In this document: piece after piece, positions 17,362 through 25,277 of the stretch
Layout: each line of letters opens with the position of its first letter
How positions within the stretch are numbered: position 1 is the stretch's first letter
Source of the DNA: Gammaproteobacteria bacterium
GTDB lineage: Bacteria > Pseudomonadota > Gammaproteobacteria > Pseudomonadales > Azotimanducaceae
DNA: 64,000 bases
Reading direction: 5' to 3'
Assembly: GCA_026708185.1 (NCBI GenBank)
Contig: JAPOVK010000015.1
Coordinates: 1 to 64,000 of the forward strand
Translations under genes and position numbers: made by a program
Notes under the pieces: generated by a model
The model's database searches: none
Told to the model about the DNA's origin: nothing
What the model saw: only the letters and a program-made list of their open reading frames with translations

Positions 17362-18339
17362 TCAGTCGGGGTTGAGCCCCTTTTCGGCGAGCCACTCGCG
17401 GTTGAACAGCCGCGACTGGTACTTGCCACCGCCGTCGCAGAGCATGGTGACCACCGTGTGTCCGGGTCCCATGTCCTTTGCGACTTCCGCGGCGGCATAG
17501 AGGTTCAGACCTGTGCTCGAACCGAAGAACCATCCTTCCTCGCGCAGGAGACGGTAGACGAGGGTGACCATCTGCTGATCCGTGACCTGGACGGCGTCGT
17601 CGACGGGGGCGCCGTTCAAGTTGTCGGTCACCCGGCTGTTGCCGATCCCCTCGGTGATGGACGGTCCTTCGCTCATGACCGCCTCGCCTGTGGTGACGTA
17701 GCTGTAGAGGGCACTGCCCATGCAGTCTGCCAGTACGGTCCGCACGTCGGCCTTGCGTTCCTTGAGGAAGGCGGCAACCCCGGCGAGAGTGCCCCCGGTG
17801 CCGACCGAGGATACGAAGGCGTCCACGCCGCCGCCCGTCTGCCGCCAGATCTCGGGTCCGGTGGACTCGTAGTGCGCTAGGCGATTGGCGGTGTTGTCGA
17901 ACTGGTTGGCCCACACGCCGTTGTCGAGGCCGGCCGCGAAACGACCGGCCTGTTTCTGGTAGTTCATCTCGTCGCGATACGGCACCGTGGGCACGACGCG
18001 GACTTCGGCGCCGAGGGTCTTCAAGATCTCCACCTTCTCCGGCGACTGGTTGTCCGGCATGTAGATCACGCACGGGTAGCCGCGCGCATTGCAGATGTGC
18101 GCGAGGCCAATGCCGGTATTGCCGGCCGTGCCTTCCACGACCGTGCCTCCGGTTTGGAGTGCGCCGCTCTTCTCGTGTTCGCGAACGATCCAGAGTGCTG
18201 CGCGATCCTTGACCGAGCCGCCGGGATTCATGAACTCTGCCTTGCCGAGTATCTCGCAGCCCGTCTCCTCCGACAACCGGTTGAGCCGGATCAGCGGCGT
18301 CTTGCCGACGGCGGCGGCGAAGTCGGCAGTGATGTGCAT
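17362..18339 (-). CDS. PLP-dependent cysteine synthase family protein
   Basis: Fold-type II PLP enzyme of 325 residues, the length of CysK. The PLP lysine is in NPGGSVKDRAA (Lys44), the substrate loop is GTAGNTGIG (CysK usually has TSGNTG), and the phosphate-binding loop is SSVGTGGTLAG. It would make cysteine from O-acetylserine and sulfide or carry out a related beta-replacement; the altered loop leaves room for a different substrate. It opens the minus-strand run leading to nfeD (20-base gap), an association with membrane-protein quality-control genes that has no obvious biochemical reason. Confidence 0.85.
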   Translation of the reverse strand: MHITADFAAAVGKTPLIRLNRLSEETGCEILGKAEFMNPGGSVKDRAALWIVREHEKSGALQTGGTVVEGTAGNTGIGLAHICNARGYPCVIYMPDNQSPEKVEILKTLGAEVRVVPTVPYRDEMNYQKQAGRFAAGLDNGVWANQFDNTANRLAHYESTGPEIWRQTGGGVDAFVSSVGTGGTLAGVAAFLKERKADVRTVLADCMGSALYSYVTTGEAVMSEGPSITEGIGNSRVTDNLNGAPVDDAVQVTDQQMVTLVYRLLREEGWFFGSSTGLNLYAAAEVAKDMGPGHTVVTMLCDGGGKYQSRLFNREWLAEKGLNPD

Positions 18340-18465
18340 GAACGACCTAAGAACCCTTGTTGTTGAAGGCGAGTTTATACGGTACGCGTGCTCGTTGGCC
18401 TGTTTCGGCGCTGACCACGAGCGTGGGTCGTGTTTGAATAGCCGACCCGTCGATGAGGATGAAGC

Positions 18466-18867
18466 GTGGCAGTCCGAGAGCCGGTACCGATCAAGTTCCC
18501 CCCGAGCGAAGAACTCGCGGCGCTGTTCGCGAAAGTCGTCGCCATCGCGGAACGACTCCCCGGCGTGGAAGTCAGCCGCAGCTACGGTACGCCCGCGATC
18601 AAGGTCAAGCGAAAACTGCTGGCGAGGCTACGGTCGGAAGCCGAAGGCGGTCTCGCCATCCGGTGCGACTTCGTGGAGCGCGAGATGCTCCTGCAGGCGG
18701 CCCCCGAGACGTTCTACATCACGGATCACTACGCCGACTACCCGATGGTGCTGATCAACCTCGAGACCGTTCGCTGGGACGCCATGCCCGACATCGTCGA
18801 GCGCGCCTGGCGGATCGCCGCCACGCCGCGGCTCATCAAGGACTACGATGCCGCCTCCGGCGATTGA
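18466..18867 (+). CDS. MmcQ/YjbR family protein
   Basis: A 133-residue protein of the YjbR/MmcQ fold, seen by ERLPGVEVSRSYGTPAIKVK at residues 30-49, the RCDFVEREMLLQAAPETFYITDHY core and the C-terminal LIKDY. The family is a small alpha/beta double-wing domain of unknown biochemical role, possibly DNA binding. GTG 18466 has GAGG seven bases upstream. It stands alone between a divergent cysteine-synthase-like gene and a convergent luciferase-like gene, so context gives no clue. Confidence 0.85.
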   Translation: MAVREPVPIKFPPSEELAALFAKVVAIAERLPGVEVSRSYGTPAIKVKRKLLARLRSEAEGGLAIRCDFVEREMLLQAAPETFYITDHYADYPMVLINLETVRWDAMPDIVERAWRIAATPRLIKDYDAASGD

Positions 18868-18921
18868 CGCGGGCGCCGAAGGCGCGCCGGCCCCAGTCGG
18901 ATTCGGGATGTCACCGTCCCC

Positions 18922-19830
18922 TTAGTCAAACGCGGCGAACACTTCCTCGTCGAGTTCCTGGTACACCTCCGGCTTCTGCGGCCGGATCTGCGGCGTGAAC
19001 TCCGTGATCCCCAGGGCCGCGAAATCGGCAATGCGGTCGATCACGTACTGGGGTGAGCCCATCATGGCCCAGTCGTTGTCGCCGCGAGCCTCTTTGGCCT
19101 TCTGCTCGTCGCGGATGATGCGGATAGGCACGTGGAGCGTCCGTTCGATCTCGGCGGGGTCCCGTCCGACGGCCTCGCAGTGGCGTTCCAGGACGCCGTT
19201 GAGATGCTTGACACGTTCGGGGCTCGCGATGACGTTCATGATGTCGCCGTACATCGCCAAGGTCTTCAGCGTGCGCCTCTCGCCCGTGCCGCCGACCATG
19301 ATCGGTATGGGATTGTCGCCGCCCTGGCGCGGCGCGAACGCGGCTTGCTTCAGCGAGTAGTACTGGCCTTTGAAGTCCACGCGGTCCTCGGAATGAAACA
19401 GCATCCGGATCAGCGCGCAGGCCTCTTCCAGGCGGTCCGAACGCTCGCGCATCGGCGGAAACTCCCAGCCGTAGGCTTCGTGCTCGCGGACGTTCCAGCC
19501 GGCTCCGATGCCGAGCATCACGCGGCCGTGGGAGACGACATCGATGGTGGCCGCCATCTTGGCCATCAGCGCGGGGTTTCGGTACGTGTTGCCGGAGACC
19601 AGGATCCCGAGTTTCAGCTTTTCGGTGACCGCCGCCACCGAAGCCAGCAAGGACCAGCCCTCCAGCGTCGGCAGCAGTTCGTGCTCCATGACCTCGTCGG
19701 TGCGATGCCACGGGGGGATGAAGTGGTCGTAGGCGAATACGCTCGTCCACCGACCGGCCTCCATGACCTCCAGCACGGCCTTGATTTCCTCCCACGTCGC
19801 CTGCTCGTTGACGAGTTGCGATCCGAACAT
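18922..19830 (-). CDS. luciferase-like monooxygenase (LLM class flavin-dependent oxidoreductase)
   Basis: A 302-residue TIM-barrel flavin enzyme of the F420/FMN luciferase-like group. Landmarks include YDHFIPPW, GILVSGNTYRNPALMAK, GIGAGWNVREHEAYGWEFP and the PIMVGGTGERRTLKT segment. The ATG at 19830 is preceded by AAGGGGGAAGG, a very strong ribosome-binding site; in-frame codons upstream run through the intergenic repeat and are not coding. It is a clear paralogue of the gene at 24229-25140, with the same order of motifs. Whether it uses F420 or FMN, and on what substrate, cannot be told. Confidence 0.88.
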   Translation of the reverse strand: MFGSQLVNEQATWEEIKAVLEVMEAGRWTSVFAYDHFIPPWHRTDEVMEHELLPTLEGWSLLASVAAVTEKLKLGILVSGNTYRNPALMAKMAATIDVVSHGRVMLGIGAGWNVREHEAYGWEFPPMRERSDRLEEACALIRMLFHSEDRVDFKGQYYSLKQAAFAPRQGGDNPIPIMVGGTGERRTLKTLAMYGDIMNVIASPERVKHLNGVLERHCEAVGRDPAEIERTLHVPIRIIRDEQKAKEARGDNDWAMMGSPQYVIDRIADFAALGITEFTPQIRPQKPEVYQELDEEVFAAFD

Positions 19831-19841
19831 CCTTCCCCCTT

Positions 19842-19995
19842 TTATGGAATAAGCGCCAGAGGGAGCGTACGCGACCGGCGGCGTTTGTTCCATAATCGCC
19901 GGCGGGGCTGGGCCGAAGGCGGGGTAGGCGCATAGCGGAGCGAAGGCGCCTCGCTACGCGAGGCGGCATGCCCCAGCCGTGGGGCGCTTATGCGT
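19842..19995. repeat. intergenic repeat family R1, copy A
   Basis: Begins with an 11-base inverted repeat (19842-19852 and 19885-19895, one G-U pair) bracketing GCCAGAG..GAGC..TA.GCGA.CGGCGGCG, then GGGCCGAAG, a perfect hairpin GCCTCGC-TAC-GCGAGGC (19948-19964), a second GCCCC/GGGGC hairpin (19970-19985) and an end GGGGCGCTTATGCG. The same order of elements occurs at 62584-62745. The 310-base gap between flanking genes is otherwise filled by the structured element and promoter listed below. Confidence 0.7.
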
Positions 19996-19997
19996 TG

Positions 19998-20060
19998 CCT
20001 TTGCGATTGAGCCGGGCTCAACGTCCCCTTGAGAGCCGGGAATACTCGGCGCAAAGGGAC
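19998..20060. other. multi-stem intergenic element (possible structured RNA)
   Basis: An outer stem CCTTTGCG/CGCAAAGG (19998-20005 with 20050-20057) encloses two hairpins: TTGAGC-CGG-GCTCAA (20007-20021) and GCCGGG-AATA-CTCGGC (to 20050, sharing one base with the outer stem). An alternative pairing GTCCCCTT with AAAGGGAC (20023-20030 with 20053-20060) competes with the outer stem. It lies about 45 bases upstream of the putative -10 box of the DUF6580 gene, so it would not be in that mRNA unless transcription starts further up. Orientation unknown. Confidence 0.4.
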
Positions 20061-20083
20061 GGCTACTTCCACCGCTGCGTACA

Positions 20084-20111
20084 CCTGTCGCGACCCGACA
20101 GGCGCTATGAT
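20084..20111 (+). promoter_or_regulatory. candidate promoter with operator-like inverted repeat, DUF6580 gene
   Basis: A perfect inverted repeat CCTGTCG-CGACC-CGACAGG (20084-20102) abuts a TATGAT -10-like hexamer (20106-20111), 30 bases before the DUF6580 ATG. The repeat covers the expected -35 region, a position suited to a repressor or activator. Confidence 0.4.
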
Positions 20112-20140
20112 TGCACCTGAACTGGACAACGAGACCGTCC

Positions 20141-20695
20141 ATGCAAAGGAAGAACAGTCCGTCGTTAGTGCTTCTGGTGGCCTTTGCGTTGATCGCCCTG
20201 TGCGTCGTCGCGCGGCTACTCCCGCATCCGCCGAACTTTGCGCCCGTGGCTGCAGTGGCGCTCGTCGGCTGCCTATTCCTGGCGCGCCATTGGCAGGTCG
20301 GCCTGGTCGTCGTGCTCGGTATGGGGATCGGCGACGCCCTGCTCGGCTTCTACGACCTCGGCGTCATGGTCACGGTCTATGCCTCGCTGCTGCTGCCGCT
20401 TGCCGCCCGGCGGTTCATCACCCCCTCGCCGACCGCGTTGCGCATCGGCGCGGCCGCGATCGGCGCGGGCGTCGGCTTCTTCCTCACGACCAACGCGGCC
20501 GTGTGGTATTTCGGCTCAAGCTATCCGCCGACGGCTGACGGCCTTTTGGCAAGCTACGCGGCCGGGTTGCCGTTCCTGAAGTGGACGCTCGCGGGCAACC
20601 TGTTCTGGTCGGCCGTGCTCTTCGGCGCATTCCGGTTGGGTGCGCGCGCATCGCGGGGCGAGTCGCTTTCTACGGCCCGGCTGCTACCGGCCTGA
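20141..20695 (+). CDS. DUF6580 family integral membrane protein (putative transport component)
   Basis: A 184-residue hydrophobic protein with five or six predicted membrane helices, starting MQRKNSPSLVLLVAFALIAL and continuing through RLLPHPPNFAPVAAVALVG, GMGIGDALLGFYDLGVMVTVY and FFLTTNAAVWYFGSSYP. The PHPPNFAPVAA and GD..LGF motifs are typical of DUF6580, a family resembling ECF-type substrate-binding (S) components. A substrate is not known. The next gene encodes a secreted DUF4430 domain, the fold seen in cobalamin-binding proteins, so a shared cofactor-uptake role is a reasonable inference. ATG 20141 was chosen where the membrane protein starts. Confidence 0.78.
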   Translation: MQRKNSPSLVLLVAFALIALCVVARLLPHPPNFAPVAAVALVGCLFLARHWQVGLVVVLGMGIGDALLGFYDLGVMVTVYASLLLPLAARRFITPSPTALRIGAAAIGAGVGFFLTTNAAVWYFGSSYPPTADGLLASYAAGLPFLKWTLAGNLFWSAVLFGAFRLGARASRGESLSTARLLPA

Positions 20696-20736
20696 TTCCG
20701 CGCAGACCGCGAGACAACGAGCGGGGTGCTTGTTGC

Positions 20737-21129
20737 ATGGAAATGCCTGGACGACGCGCTAGCGCCGGCGCATGGCTCGCAACATGCGTTGCCGTCCTAC
20801 TGGCATGGCATGCGGCGGCCGCGCCGGCGCCCGTCTCCGTCCACCTGGAAATCCATGACGAGTTGACGGCGAGCGGCCTTGCGGTCTCGATCCGCCGCGA
20901 CGTCGCGCCGGGCACCGACGCCCTTAAGTTCATCGAGAGCGTCGTGGCTGTGGACTACCGCAGCTACCCGGGCGCCGGCGTGTTCGTCACCGGTCTCTGC
21001 GGCGTGGCCGCGCCGGACGGGATGTTCTGGGAACTCGTGGTCGACGGCGAACGGGCAACGCGCGGTATTGCCGATCTCGACATCGAGGCGGACATGCACA
21101 TTCGCTGGGAGTTGGTGCCCATCCGGTGA
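20737..21129 (+). CDS. secreted DUF4430-like domain protein
   Basis: A 130-residue exported protein: signal peptide to about residue 29 (AWHAAAAPAP), then one small beta-rich domain with VSVHLEIHD, AVDYRSYPGAGVFVTGLCGV and FWELVVDGERATRGIADLDIE. This matches DUF4430 (transcobalamin-like C-terminal) pattern of a buried tight turn 'YxGxGVFVTGI-GV' and a WxxxVDG segment. Such domains bind cobamides or link to surface proteins. Being 41 bases behind the DUF6580 membrane gene, it could be the periplasmic partner of that protein. Domain call is by motif only and moderately certain. Confidence 0.65.
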   Translation: MEMPGRRASAGAWLATCVAVLLAWHAAAAPAPVSVHLEIHDELTASGLAVSIRRDVAPGTDALKFIESVVAVDYRSYPGAGVFVTGLCGVAAPDGMFWELVVDGERATRGIADLDIEADMHIRWELVPIR

Positions 21130-21169
21130 CGGCTATACTGGCCGCAAGACCGAGCAGAGCGGAGGCAGC

Positions 21170-22336
21170 TTGCCCAACCCCGATTTCATCGCCGCATCCC
21201 CTGAGTCCGTCGGCGTGGACCCTTCGTTGCTCGCCGCGGTGGTCGCCCGCGTCCGCCAGGAAGTGGACGAAGGCGTGCTGCCCTCGGCACAGATCGCCGT
21301 CGCCCGGGAAGGCAAGCTGGCGTTGTTCGAGACCTTCGGCGATGCCACGAACGAGTCGCTCTACTGCGTCTTCTCCTCCACCAAGGCGATCACGTCGGCG
21401 GCCGCCTGGCTCCTGATCGAATCCGGCGACCTGTCCGTGGACGAGCGCGTCGCGGACATCGTTCCCGAGTTCGGCACCAACGGCAAGGACGTGGTCACCG
21501 TGGAACAGTTGTTCCTGCACACCGCCGGGTTCCCGAGCGCGCCGTTTCGCCCCACCGACTGGTTCGACCGCAACCGCCGCCTGGCGCGATTCGCGCAGTG
21601 GCGCCTGAACTGGGAACCGGGTTCGCGTTTCGAGTACCACCCGTCGTCGAGCATGTGGGTGATCGCGGAGATCATCGAGCGGCGGAGCGGACGCGATTTC
21701 ATCGAGTTCGTGCGCGGCGAGATCGCGGAGCCCCTGGGCCTGGCGGACATGTACGTGGGCCTGCCCGCCGGGCAGAACGGTCGTGTTGCCGAGATCGTCC
21801 ACAGCGGCGAGCCGATGTCGAGCGCGGACTACGCCCGTCTCGGCATCCCGGAGCCGCCGGTCACGGAAGTCACCGAGGATGCGATCTTGAGTTTCAATCG
21901 CCCGGAGGTCCGCGCGGCCCCGACGGCGGGCGGCGGGGGCATCATGACCGCCGCCGATCTGGCGCTCTTCTACCAGGCCCTCATCCACGGCGGGAGCGCC
22001 GGTGGCCGACGCGTCTGGCGCGACGACACGCTGTTGACGGCTCGGCAGGTTCGGTCCGGCGATCTGCGTGATCCGTACGCGGGCCACCCCGTGAACCGAG
22101 GCTTGGGCATCGTCATCGCCGGGGACAAGGGGCGCAACCTGCGCGGATTCGGCCACAACAACTCGCCGCTCGCCTTTGGCCATGGCGGCGCAGGTGGTCA
22201 GATCGCTTGGGGCGATCCCGAGACCGGCGTGTCGATCGGCTACTGCACCAATGGCCACGACCGCAACCCGCTGCGCTTGGGTCGCCGCGGCGTGAGCATC
22301 TCCAACCGGGTGGCGGAAGTGGCATCGGCGAAATGA
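21170..22336 (+). CDS. serine hydrolase, beta-lactamase/class C esterase family
   Basis: A 388-residue penicillin-binding-protein-fold hydrolase. The nucleophile motif S69-S-T-K72 is in YCVFSSTKAITS, the YxN position reads YHP in FEYHPSSS, and the third box is HGG in FGHGGAGGQIAW, as in EstB-type esterases rather than true beta-lactamases. The 'N-less' second motif argues for ester or lactone hydrolysis. No signal peptide. Start TTG 21170 has GGAGG just upstream. The stop overlaps the ATG of the next PhyH gene (ATGA), indicating translational coupling and a shared pathway. Confidence 0.87.
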   Translation: MPNPDFIAASPESVGVDPSLLAAVVARVRQEVDEGVLPSAQIAVAREGKLALFETFGDATNESLYCVFSSTKAITSAAAWLLIESGDLSVDERVADIVPEFGTNGKDVVTVEQLFLHTAGFPSAPFRPTDWFDRNRRLARFAQWRLNWEPGSRFEYHPSSSMWVIAEIIERRSGRDFIEFVRGEIAEPLGLADMYVGLPAGQNGRVAEIVHSGEPMSSADYARLGIPEPPVTEVTEDAILSFNRPEVRAAPTAGGGGIMTAADLALFYQALIHGGSAGGRRVWRDDTLLTARQVRSGDLRDPYAGHPVNRGLGIVIAGDKGRNLRGFGHNNSPLAFGHGGAGGQIAWGDPETGVSIGYCTNGHDRNPLRLGRRGVSISNRVAEVASAK

Positions 22337-23484
22337 ACGCACCCCTCGGAGCCACGGACTACACCGAACGCATGCGCCGTTACGCCCGTCAGGGGATGGC
22401 GCGAGCGTTTCGCGTCGGGAACCGTGGGCCGGTGCGTTTCGATGGCAAAGGCCACGTCCACCCTGAGATCGTTGAAGCGTATTGGCAGCACGGTTTCTAC
22501 GTCTTCACCGGCGTGCTTAGGTCTGCGGAGGTCGAGGAACTGCGGCGCGACGTCAATGACCTCTTAGCCCGCGCGCCCGTCGGACCAGGCCAAGCCGTCG
22601 ACGCCGCGGGCCGGCCCGCCGTCGGCATCGACATGAAGCGCTACCCCTACTCCTTCGTGAAGCCGCTGTCGGATCCGGTCGGCGGCACGGCGGCGTCGCA
22701 TGGCCGGCATCAGAGCAAGATGGCCGAAGCCGTGCCGGCGCAAGGTGCCCCGGAATACGTCATCCAGACCATCGCCGGCATGTGCCAGCTCTTCCGCTCC
22801 GGCCTGCGCGTCTATGGCCATCCGCATCTTCTCGCGGTGGCCGAGGCCATCAACGGCCCGGACTTCGTGCCGTACAACGACGCGATCTTCGTCAAGCAGC
22901 CGGGTCTTGGCGGCTCGGTGGCCTGGCATCAGGACGGCGTGACGCACTGGGACAGTCCGGATTGGGACGAGGGCATCCATGGTGTCAATTTCCAGGTCCA
23001 GCTCAACCGAACATCGGCGCTGAGTTGCCTCTGGGTCGTGCCCGGAACGCACAAGCTCGGGCGTGTCGACATCAAGGCGATGGTCGCGGCCAACGACGGC
23101 TCGGACCAACTGCCCGACGCCATTCCCCTCCATTGCGAGCCTGGCGACGTGACCATCGTCAACCGCCAGACGTTGCACAGTTCTTTCGCGAACACGTCGG
23201 ACGATTTCCGGATCTCCGTGTCCTGGGGCATGCATCGGCGCACTGCCGTCGCCGGCCAGCACGGCCACCTCATGCAGCCGGCGGACGTGATCTACGACGA
23301 TGACTTCATTGACACCCGGGCGAGCGTGATCCAAGTGGCCATAGATGCCAGGCGACAGGTGTACCCGGACGAGACGTCGTTCGTCTATCAGCCGCTAAAG
23401 GACGTCGCGCACGAGTACCGATGGAGTCCGGAGACCTTCGAGACCGTGATCCGCGACTACAACACGCGAGACATCGCGATTTAG
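22333..23484 (+). CDS. phytanoyl-CoA dioxygenase (PhyH) family protein, paralogue of 42060-43217
   Basis: Fe(II)/2-oxoglutarate oxygenase of 383 residues. Metal ligands: H-x-D in VAWHQDGVTHWD and the distal His in NRQTLHSSFANTSDD, with Arg in FRISVSWG. It shares its whole architecture with the gene at 42060: an opening YARQGMARAFRVGNRGPVRFD block, YWQHGFYVFTGV, PLSDPVGGTA, the VVPGTHKL loop and a C-terminal FPDETSF-like YQP tail. ATG 22333 overlaps the esterase stop. Both flanking genes on the strand suggest a hydrolase-plus-oxygenase module; the substrate is unknown. Confidence 0.88.
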   Translation: MNAPLGATDYTERMRRYARQGMARAFRVGNRGPVRFDGKGHVHPEIVEAYWQHGFYVFTGVLRSAEVEELRRDVNDLLARAPVGPGQAVDAAGRPAVGIDMKRYPYSFVKPLSDPVGGTAASHGRHQSKMAEAVPAQGAPEYVIQTIAGMCQLFRSGLRVYGHPHLLAVAEAINGPDFVPYNDAIFVKQPGLGGSVAWHQDGVTHWDSPDWDEGIHGVNFQVQLNRTSALSCLWVVPGTHKLGRVDIKAMVAANDGSDQLPDAIPLHCEPGDVTIVNRQTLHSSFANTSDDFRISVSWGMHRRTAVAGQHGHLMQPADVIYDDDFIDTRASVIQVAIDARRQVYPDETSFVYQPLKDVAHEYRWSPETFETVIRDYNTRDIAI

Positions 23485-23578
23485 CCAGTTTTTTTGAGTG
23501 AACTTGCTTCGCCCCGTGCAGCCAACGGCTGGCCCCGGGCGCTATGATTCGCGCGTAAGAACCCTTTGGAGAGCAACG

Positions 23579-24208
23579 ATGAGCCCGGACGCCGCCGCCC
23601 TCAAGGCGGACTTCGATCGCGACGGCGTCGTGATCATTCGCGAATTCGTCACCCGGGAGACTGCGCGGGAGATCTGTGCCCGCGCGGAAGCGGCGACGCG
23701 GGACGTTCCCCGCAAGGGCCGCTTCAGCAACATCACCAAGGGCTTGGAAAAGCGCGACGGCTACTTTGGAGAATGGCTCAACAACGGCCCCCAGGTTCCC
23801 GTTTTGGAGACGCTGCTCGGCAAGAAGCCCGAACCGACCACCGCCAGCTTCTTCACCAAGGCCGAGAACGACCAGGAGGTGCATCCGCACTCCGACGCGA
23901 TGGAGGGAGTGGTGACTTGGATCGCGCTGGACGAAACCGACGTGAACAACGGGTGCATGCAGTTCGTCAAGGGCTCGCATAAACGGCGGGAGGAGTTCGC
24001 CCATCTGCGGGCCGATTCGCCAACCGATCTGTCGGATCACCCGGATCTGCTCGAAGCCGCTATGAGCCCGGGTGACATCGCAATCTTCAAGCCGACGACG
24101 GTCCACTGGTCCGGCCGCAACCGTGACGGTTCGGCCCGCCGCGGATTCAACTGCTTCTACGTCGGCAAGTCCTACATGGGCAGCAAGAAGGCCGCAGCGA
24201 AGTCTTAG
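23579..24208 (+). CDS. phytanoyl-CoA dioxygenase (PhyH) family protein, short form
   Basis: A compact 209-residue PhyH-type oxygenase. H-x-D appears in EVHPHSDAMEGVVTW, the distal His in PTTVHWSGRN and the 2-oxoglutarate Arg shortly after (SARRGFNCFY). DRDGVVIIREFV at the start and NNGCMQFVKGSHKR in the middle are classic PhyH segments. It lacks the N-terminal extension of its neighbour at 22333. ATG 23579 has TTGGAGAG upstream; a TATGAT hexamer at 23543-23548 could give it its own promoter although the 94-base gap also allows read-through. Confidence 0.87.
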   Translation: MSPDAAALKADFDRDGVVIIREFVTRETAREICARAEAATRDVPRKGRFSNITKGLEKRDGYFGEWLNNGPQVPVLETLLGKKPEPTTASFFTKAENDQEVHPHSDAMEGVVTWIALDETDVNNGCMQFVKGSHKRREEFAHLRADSPTDLSDHPDLLEAAMSPGDIAIFKPTTVHWSGRNRDGSARRGFNCFYVGKSYMGSKKAAAKS

Positions 24209-24228
24209 CGTCTGGAGGAGCATCCGAA

Positions 24229-25140
24229 ATGCAGTTCGGCGCCCAGTTGAGCAACTACGGCACGACCTGGGCCGACATTCAGCGTACTGTGTCCACCTTG
24301 GAGGCCGGACGGTGGCACAGCCTGTGGTTCTCCGATCACTTCATGCCGCCCGGGAACCCGAAGGCCGGGCATGGGTCGGCGCTGGAAGGCTGGACCCTGC
24401 TGACGGCTGCGGCGGCCGTCACTCATCGACTGCGACTGGGCGTTCTGGCCACCGGCAATACCTATCGGAGCCCGGCCCTTCTCGCCAAGATGTGCACGAC
24501 GCTCGACCACATCACCGGGGGACGCATGATCCTCGGCCTCGGCGCCGGGTGGTACGAACACGAGCATCGCGCCTACGGTTGGGACTTCCCCTCGCTGAAG
24601 GAGCGCTGCGACCGCCTGGAGGAAGCCGCGGACCTGATCCGGCTGTTGTTCACCAAGCCGCACGACGAGTACGTGAGTTTCGCCGGCACCCACTACCAGT
24701 TGAACGCCGCCCCCCTGTCGCCGCCGTCGAGCCAGGATCCGCACATCCCGATCCTGATCGGCGGGAACGGCGAGAAGCGCACCCTGCGCACCTGCGCCAA
24801 GTCGGGGGACATCTTCAATCTCGACTTCTGGCATCCCGGCGGCGTGGACGTGTTCCGGCGCAAGGCCGAGGCCGCGACGCGACACTGCGAGTCCTTCGGG
24901 CGTGATCCTGGCGAGCTGAAGAAGACCGTCAGCCTGCCGTTCCGGCTGTTCGACACCGAAGGCGACTACCAGGCGAGCAAGGGTATGCCTTGGTACTGCT
25001 GGGGCACGGCCACGATGATCCAGGACACCTTAGGCGCCTACCGCGACGCCGGCGCGCAAGAGGTCATGTTGTGCGGTGTGCCGAGCAAGCCGGCGCTTTG
25101 GCAGCGCATCGAGGCGGAGGTCCTGTCGGTCTTCGATTGA
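24229..25140 (+). CDS. luciferase-like monooxygenase (LLM class), paralogue of 18922-19830
   Basis: A 303-residue luciferase-fold flavin oxidoreductase. FSDHFMPPG, GVLATGNTYRSPALLAKM, GLGAGWYEHEHRAYGWDFP and PILIGGNGEKRTLRTCAK match, position by position, the paralogue on the other strand 4.4 kb away. ATG 24229 follows GGAGGAGC. Twenty bases behind the short PhyH gene, it is likely in the same transcript, so two oxygen-activating enzymes (Fe/2OG and flavin) may act in sequence. Cofactor (F420 or FMN) undetermined. Confidence 0.88.
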   Translation: MQFGAQLSNYGTTWADIQRTVSTLEAGRWHSLWFSDHFMPPGNPKAGHGSALEGWTLLTAAAAVTHRLRLGVLATGNTYRSPALLAKMCTTLDHITGGRMILGLGAGWYEHEHRAYGWDFPSLKERCDRLEEAADLIRLLFTKPHDEYVSFAGTHYQLNAAPLSPPSSQDPHIPILIGGNGEKRTLRTCAKSGDIFNLDFWHPGGVDVFRRKAEAATRHCESFGRDPGELKKTVSLPFRLFDTEGDYQASKGMPWYCWGTATMIQDTLGAYRDAGAQEVMLCGVPSKPALWQRIEAEVLSVFD

Positions 25141-25277
25141 CGCCTCGGCCCGGTTGGTCGAGACCGGGTGTCGACCGTGGCCGATGTCGCGACGCCGAGA
25201 GGTCTAGGTGGTCGCTGGTTACGGGCGGCATCGCGCGGACTGCTACCATGCCATTTGGCATCTGAAGGGGAAGGGCC

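Noticed and set aside
18873-18885. GCGCC-GAA-GGCGC hairpin between convergent genes
   Set aside because: Short stem, no T tract; insufficient for a terminator call.
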